Below are positions 5,556 to 7,422 of a stretch of DNA of 7,422 nucleotides, one piece after another. A program made the position numbers and the translations under genes. Each line of letters starts with the position of its first letter. Positions within the stretch are counted from its first letter, which is position 1. The notes beneath the pieces were generated by a model that saw only the letters and a program-made list of their open reading frames with translations, was not told the DNA's origin and ran no database searches. The DNA comes from Chloroflexota bacterium (GTDB lineage Bacteria > Chloroflexota > Anaerolineae > SpSt-600): contig DRAO01000185.1 of assembly GCA_011041825.1 (NCBI GenBank), positions 1 through 7,422 on the forward strand, written 5' to 3'.

Positions 5556-6797
5556 CTATTCGTAGCGGAGAGCGTCAATGGGATTGAGCTTGGCGGCCCG
5601 GTTGGCCGGGTAAAGGCCAAAGAAAAGACCCACTGCCGCCGAGAAGAGGGTGGCCAGCAGTATGGAATCCAGGCTCACTACCGTGCGTATTTGCGAATCT
5701 CCCATCCTTATCTGGCTTATACCCCAGGATGCAAGCCAACCCAGTAATATGCCGATGGCTCCCCCGAGCAGGCTCAGGACCACCGCTTCGGTGAGGAACT
5801 GTAGCAGGATGTCCCGTCGCTTAGCCCCCACCGCCATACGAATGCCGATCTCTCGAGTACGCTCGGTGACCGAGACCAGCATGATGTTCATTATCCCTAT
5901 CCCGCCGACGATGAGGGAGATGGCCGCTATACCCCCTAGGAAGATGGTAAAAATACCGGTGATGTTGCCAGCAATGGTCAGAATGTCCTGCTGGCTTATG
6001 ATGGTGAAATCGGCTTCCTCTTCAGGCAGCAGGTTGTGTCGTCGTCGAAGCAGCATTTCTATCTCTGCAATGGCATCTTCAAGCAGGGAATCGTCGGCAG
6101 TCTGGACGTAGATCACGGATACACTCGGTTCTCCCCTGTAGTTGGCCTTTCGGGGGAAGCGGGTGAAAGCAGTCGTTATGGGGATGATGGCCAGGTCATC
6201 CTGGCTTATGAACCCGCCGCCGCCCTTCCGCTCCAGGACGCCTATGACACGGAAAGGCACCCCATTGATGCGAACGGTCTGACCAAGTGGATCTATGCCG
6301 GGGAAGAGCTCGTCCACCACATCGGCGCCCAGCACGGCCACCAGGGAGCGGGCTTTCAAATGGCTTTCGGTGAGGAAAGAGCCGTAAGCTACACGATGAT
6401 TGCGGACTGATGAGTAATCAGGGGTGGTGCCCACCAGGTAGGTCTGTACGCTCGAACTACCGTAGCTTATCTGCGCTGCCCCCTGTATCACCGGAGCTAT
6501 GCCGCTGATAGTCTCCAGGTCCTTCAGGGCCTCGGCATCCTTGTAGGTGAGGGTTATGGCAGAGCCGAGGCCCCCTCGCATAACTCCTTGACCGGAACGG
6601 CCCGGCATAATTATAAGGAGGTTCGTGCCCATTGCTTCTATCTGCTCGGTGACGGAGGCCTGAGCTCCCCGGCCAATGGATAGCATGGCTATCACGGCCA
6701 TCACGCCGATGATAACCCCCAGCATTGTCAGGCCAGAACGCAATCTGTTGGCCATAAGACTTCTGACCGCTATGCGGAAGTTCTCCAGCAAATTCAT
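5556..6797 (-). CDS. MacB/FtsX-family ABC transporter permease
   Basis: This is the membrane subunit of a type VII (MacB-like) ABC transporter, which typically drives export or mechanical release of substrates at the outer face of the membrane rather than transport through a channel. Taking ATG 6797 gives 413 residues, normal for the family. One membrane segment lies near the N-terminus (about 22-42), followed by a large MacB-type extracytoplasmic domain (about 45-275) and three more segments (about 281-303, 334-358, 378-396). The hallmark [28 protein letters not shown] stretch is at 298-325. The ATG overlaps the ATPase stop as ATGA, with a GGAAGGG-rich site just before it. This favours 6797 over an upstream start at 6854, which would lie within the ATPase gene. 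No periplasmic adaptor gene is seen downstream. The substrate is unknown. Confidence 0.93.
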   Translation of the reverse strand: MNLLENFRIAVRSLMANRLRSGLTMLGVIIGVMAVIAMLSIGRGAQASVTEQIEAMGTNLLIIMPGRSGQGVMRGGLGSAITLTYKDAEALKDLETISGIAPVIQGAAQISYGSSSVQTYLVGTTPDYSSVRNHRVAYGSFLTESHLKARSLVAVLGADVVDELFPGIDPLGQTVRINGVPFRVIGVLERKGGGGFISQDDLAIIPITTAFTRFPRKANYRGEPSVSVIYVQTADDSLLEDAIAEIEMLLRRRHNLLPEEEADFTIISQQDILTIAGNITGIFTIFLGGIAAISLIVGGIGIMNIMLVSVTERTREIGIRMAVGAKRRDILLQFLTEAVVLSLLGGAIGILLGWLASWGISQIRMGDSQIRTVVSLDSILLATLFSAAVGLFFGLYPANRAAKLNPIDALRYE

Positions 6798-7422
6798 CCC
6801 TTCCTCTCCTCGCCTATAATCTTCCCATCTCGAAGCTTGATAATCCGACCGCAATAAGAGGCTACGGTGGGGTCATGGGTGACCACCACGATGGTGAGTC
6901 CCTTTTCTTTGTTCAACCTGGTAAATATGTCCATCACCTCGGCCCCGGACTTGGTATCCAGGTTGCCCGTCGGCTCGTCAGCCAGGATGATGGATGGATT
7001 GTTAACCAGCGCTCTGGCGATAGCTACCCTCTGCTGCTGGCCGCCGGAGAGTTCGTTCGGGCGATGGCGCATTCGATCGGCCAAGCCCACGGCCTCCAGC
7101 GCCGCCATCGCCCGCAGGCGTCTTTCCTTTCCGTTCACTCCGGCGTATATCAGCGGTAATTCCACGTTTTCCAGAGCGGTCGCCCTGGGCAATAGGTTGA
7201 ACATCTGAAAGACGAAGCCTATTTTGCGGTTGCGTATCTCGGCCAGTTGATTTTCGTTGAGTTCCTCTATTGAAAGGCCGTCGAGACGGTACACGCCCGA
7301 GGTGGGCCTGTCGAGACATCCCAGGATGTTCATCAGGGTGGATTTGCCTGACCCCGAAGGCCCCATTATGGCTACCATCTCGCCTTCTTCCACCTGCATC
7401 GAGACGCCCCGCAGAGCCGGGA
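6794..7422 (-). CDS. ABC transporter ATP-binding protein, LolD/MacB type (5' end outside window)
   Basis: This ATPase subunit powers the permease encoded next to it. The frame stays open to the window edge (PALRGVS precedes the Met at 7399), and this reads as normal ATPase sequence, so the Met at 7399 is internal and roughly 20-25 N-terminal residues are missing. Numbered from that Met, it has Walker [10 protein letters not shown] (13-21), Q-loop Q65 in [10 protein letters not shown], signature LSGGQ (117-121), Walker B IILADEP (137-143) with catalytic E142, GNLDT D-loop and switch H175. [13 protein letters not shown] and the [15 protein letters not shown] region mark the LolD/MacB/FtsE-like subfamily. 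Its TGA stop overlaps the permease ATG by four bases, so the two are translationally coupled. An adaptor gene such as macA would be expected beyond 7422. Confidence 0.95.
   Translation of the reverse strand, partial: PALRGVSMQVEEGEMVAIMGPSGSGKSTLMNILGCLDRPTSGVYRLDGLSIEELNENQLAEIRNRKIGFVFQMFNLLPRATALENVELPLIYAGVNGKERRLRAMAALEAVGLADRMRHRPNELSGGQQQRVAIARALVNNPSIILADEPTGNLDTKSGAEVMDIFTRLNKEKGLTIVVVTHDPTVASYCGRIIKLRDGKIIGEERKG

Noticed and set aside
6798..6854. Upstream start for the permease at 6854
   Set aside because: It would add 19 residues lying entirely in the ATPase gene. The ATGA overlap at 6794-6797 with a purine-rich site is the standard arrangement.

Overview
The window looks like a stretch of chromosome from a member of the Chloroflexota, probably in or near the Anaerolineae. 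This is inferred from three things: the style of the RNase HII and L19 proteins, a very long secreted subtilase built from Ig-like and 'YLDxGGxLxLxxQD' modules, and that subtilase's C-terminal tail ending in ILPLIFKGG. No 16S or other decisive marker is present, so the assignment is tentative.

Left part (1-1153, plus strand). A 161-base leader holds two terminator-like hairpins. It is followed by rplS (ribosomal protein L19) and, 5 bases later, rnhB (RNase HII), an ordinary housekeeping pair. The first hairpin probably ends an upstream unit outside the window. The second sits in the rplS leader and could attenuate it.

Middle part (1150-5420, minus strand). One very large secreted serine protease gene converges on rnhB, and the two stop codons overlap. 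It reads as signal peptide, propeptide, S8 catalytic domain with an intact Asp-His-Ser triad, two carboxypeptidase-regulatory-like modules, two copies of a ~200-residue glutamine-amidotransferase-like module with an Ig-like domain between them, two DUF11-like domains and a C-terminal tail. In this sequence the gene is split into two frames by a one-base shift at a run of five C (3205-3209), inside the first copy of the duplicated module. Restoring one base would give a single 1423-residue protein.

Intergenic 5421-5555 holds a good sigma-70-type promoter with a perfect TATAAT and a 17-base spacer, a palindrome within that spacer, and a second palindrome touching the ribosome binding site. The protease therefore appears to have its own controlled promoter.

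Right part (5556-7422, minus strand). A MacB-type ABC permease and its LolD/MacB-type ATPase form an operon with an ATGA stop/start overlap. The ATPase gene runs off the window edge and lacks its N-terminus. An accessory MacA-like protein, if there is one, would lie beyond 7422. No tRNA, rRNA, CRISPR array or insertion sequence was seen.
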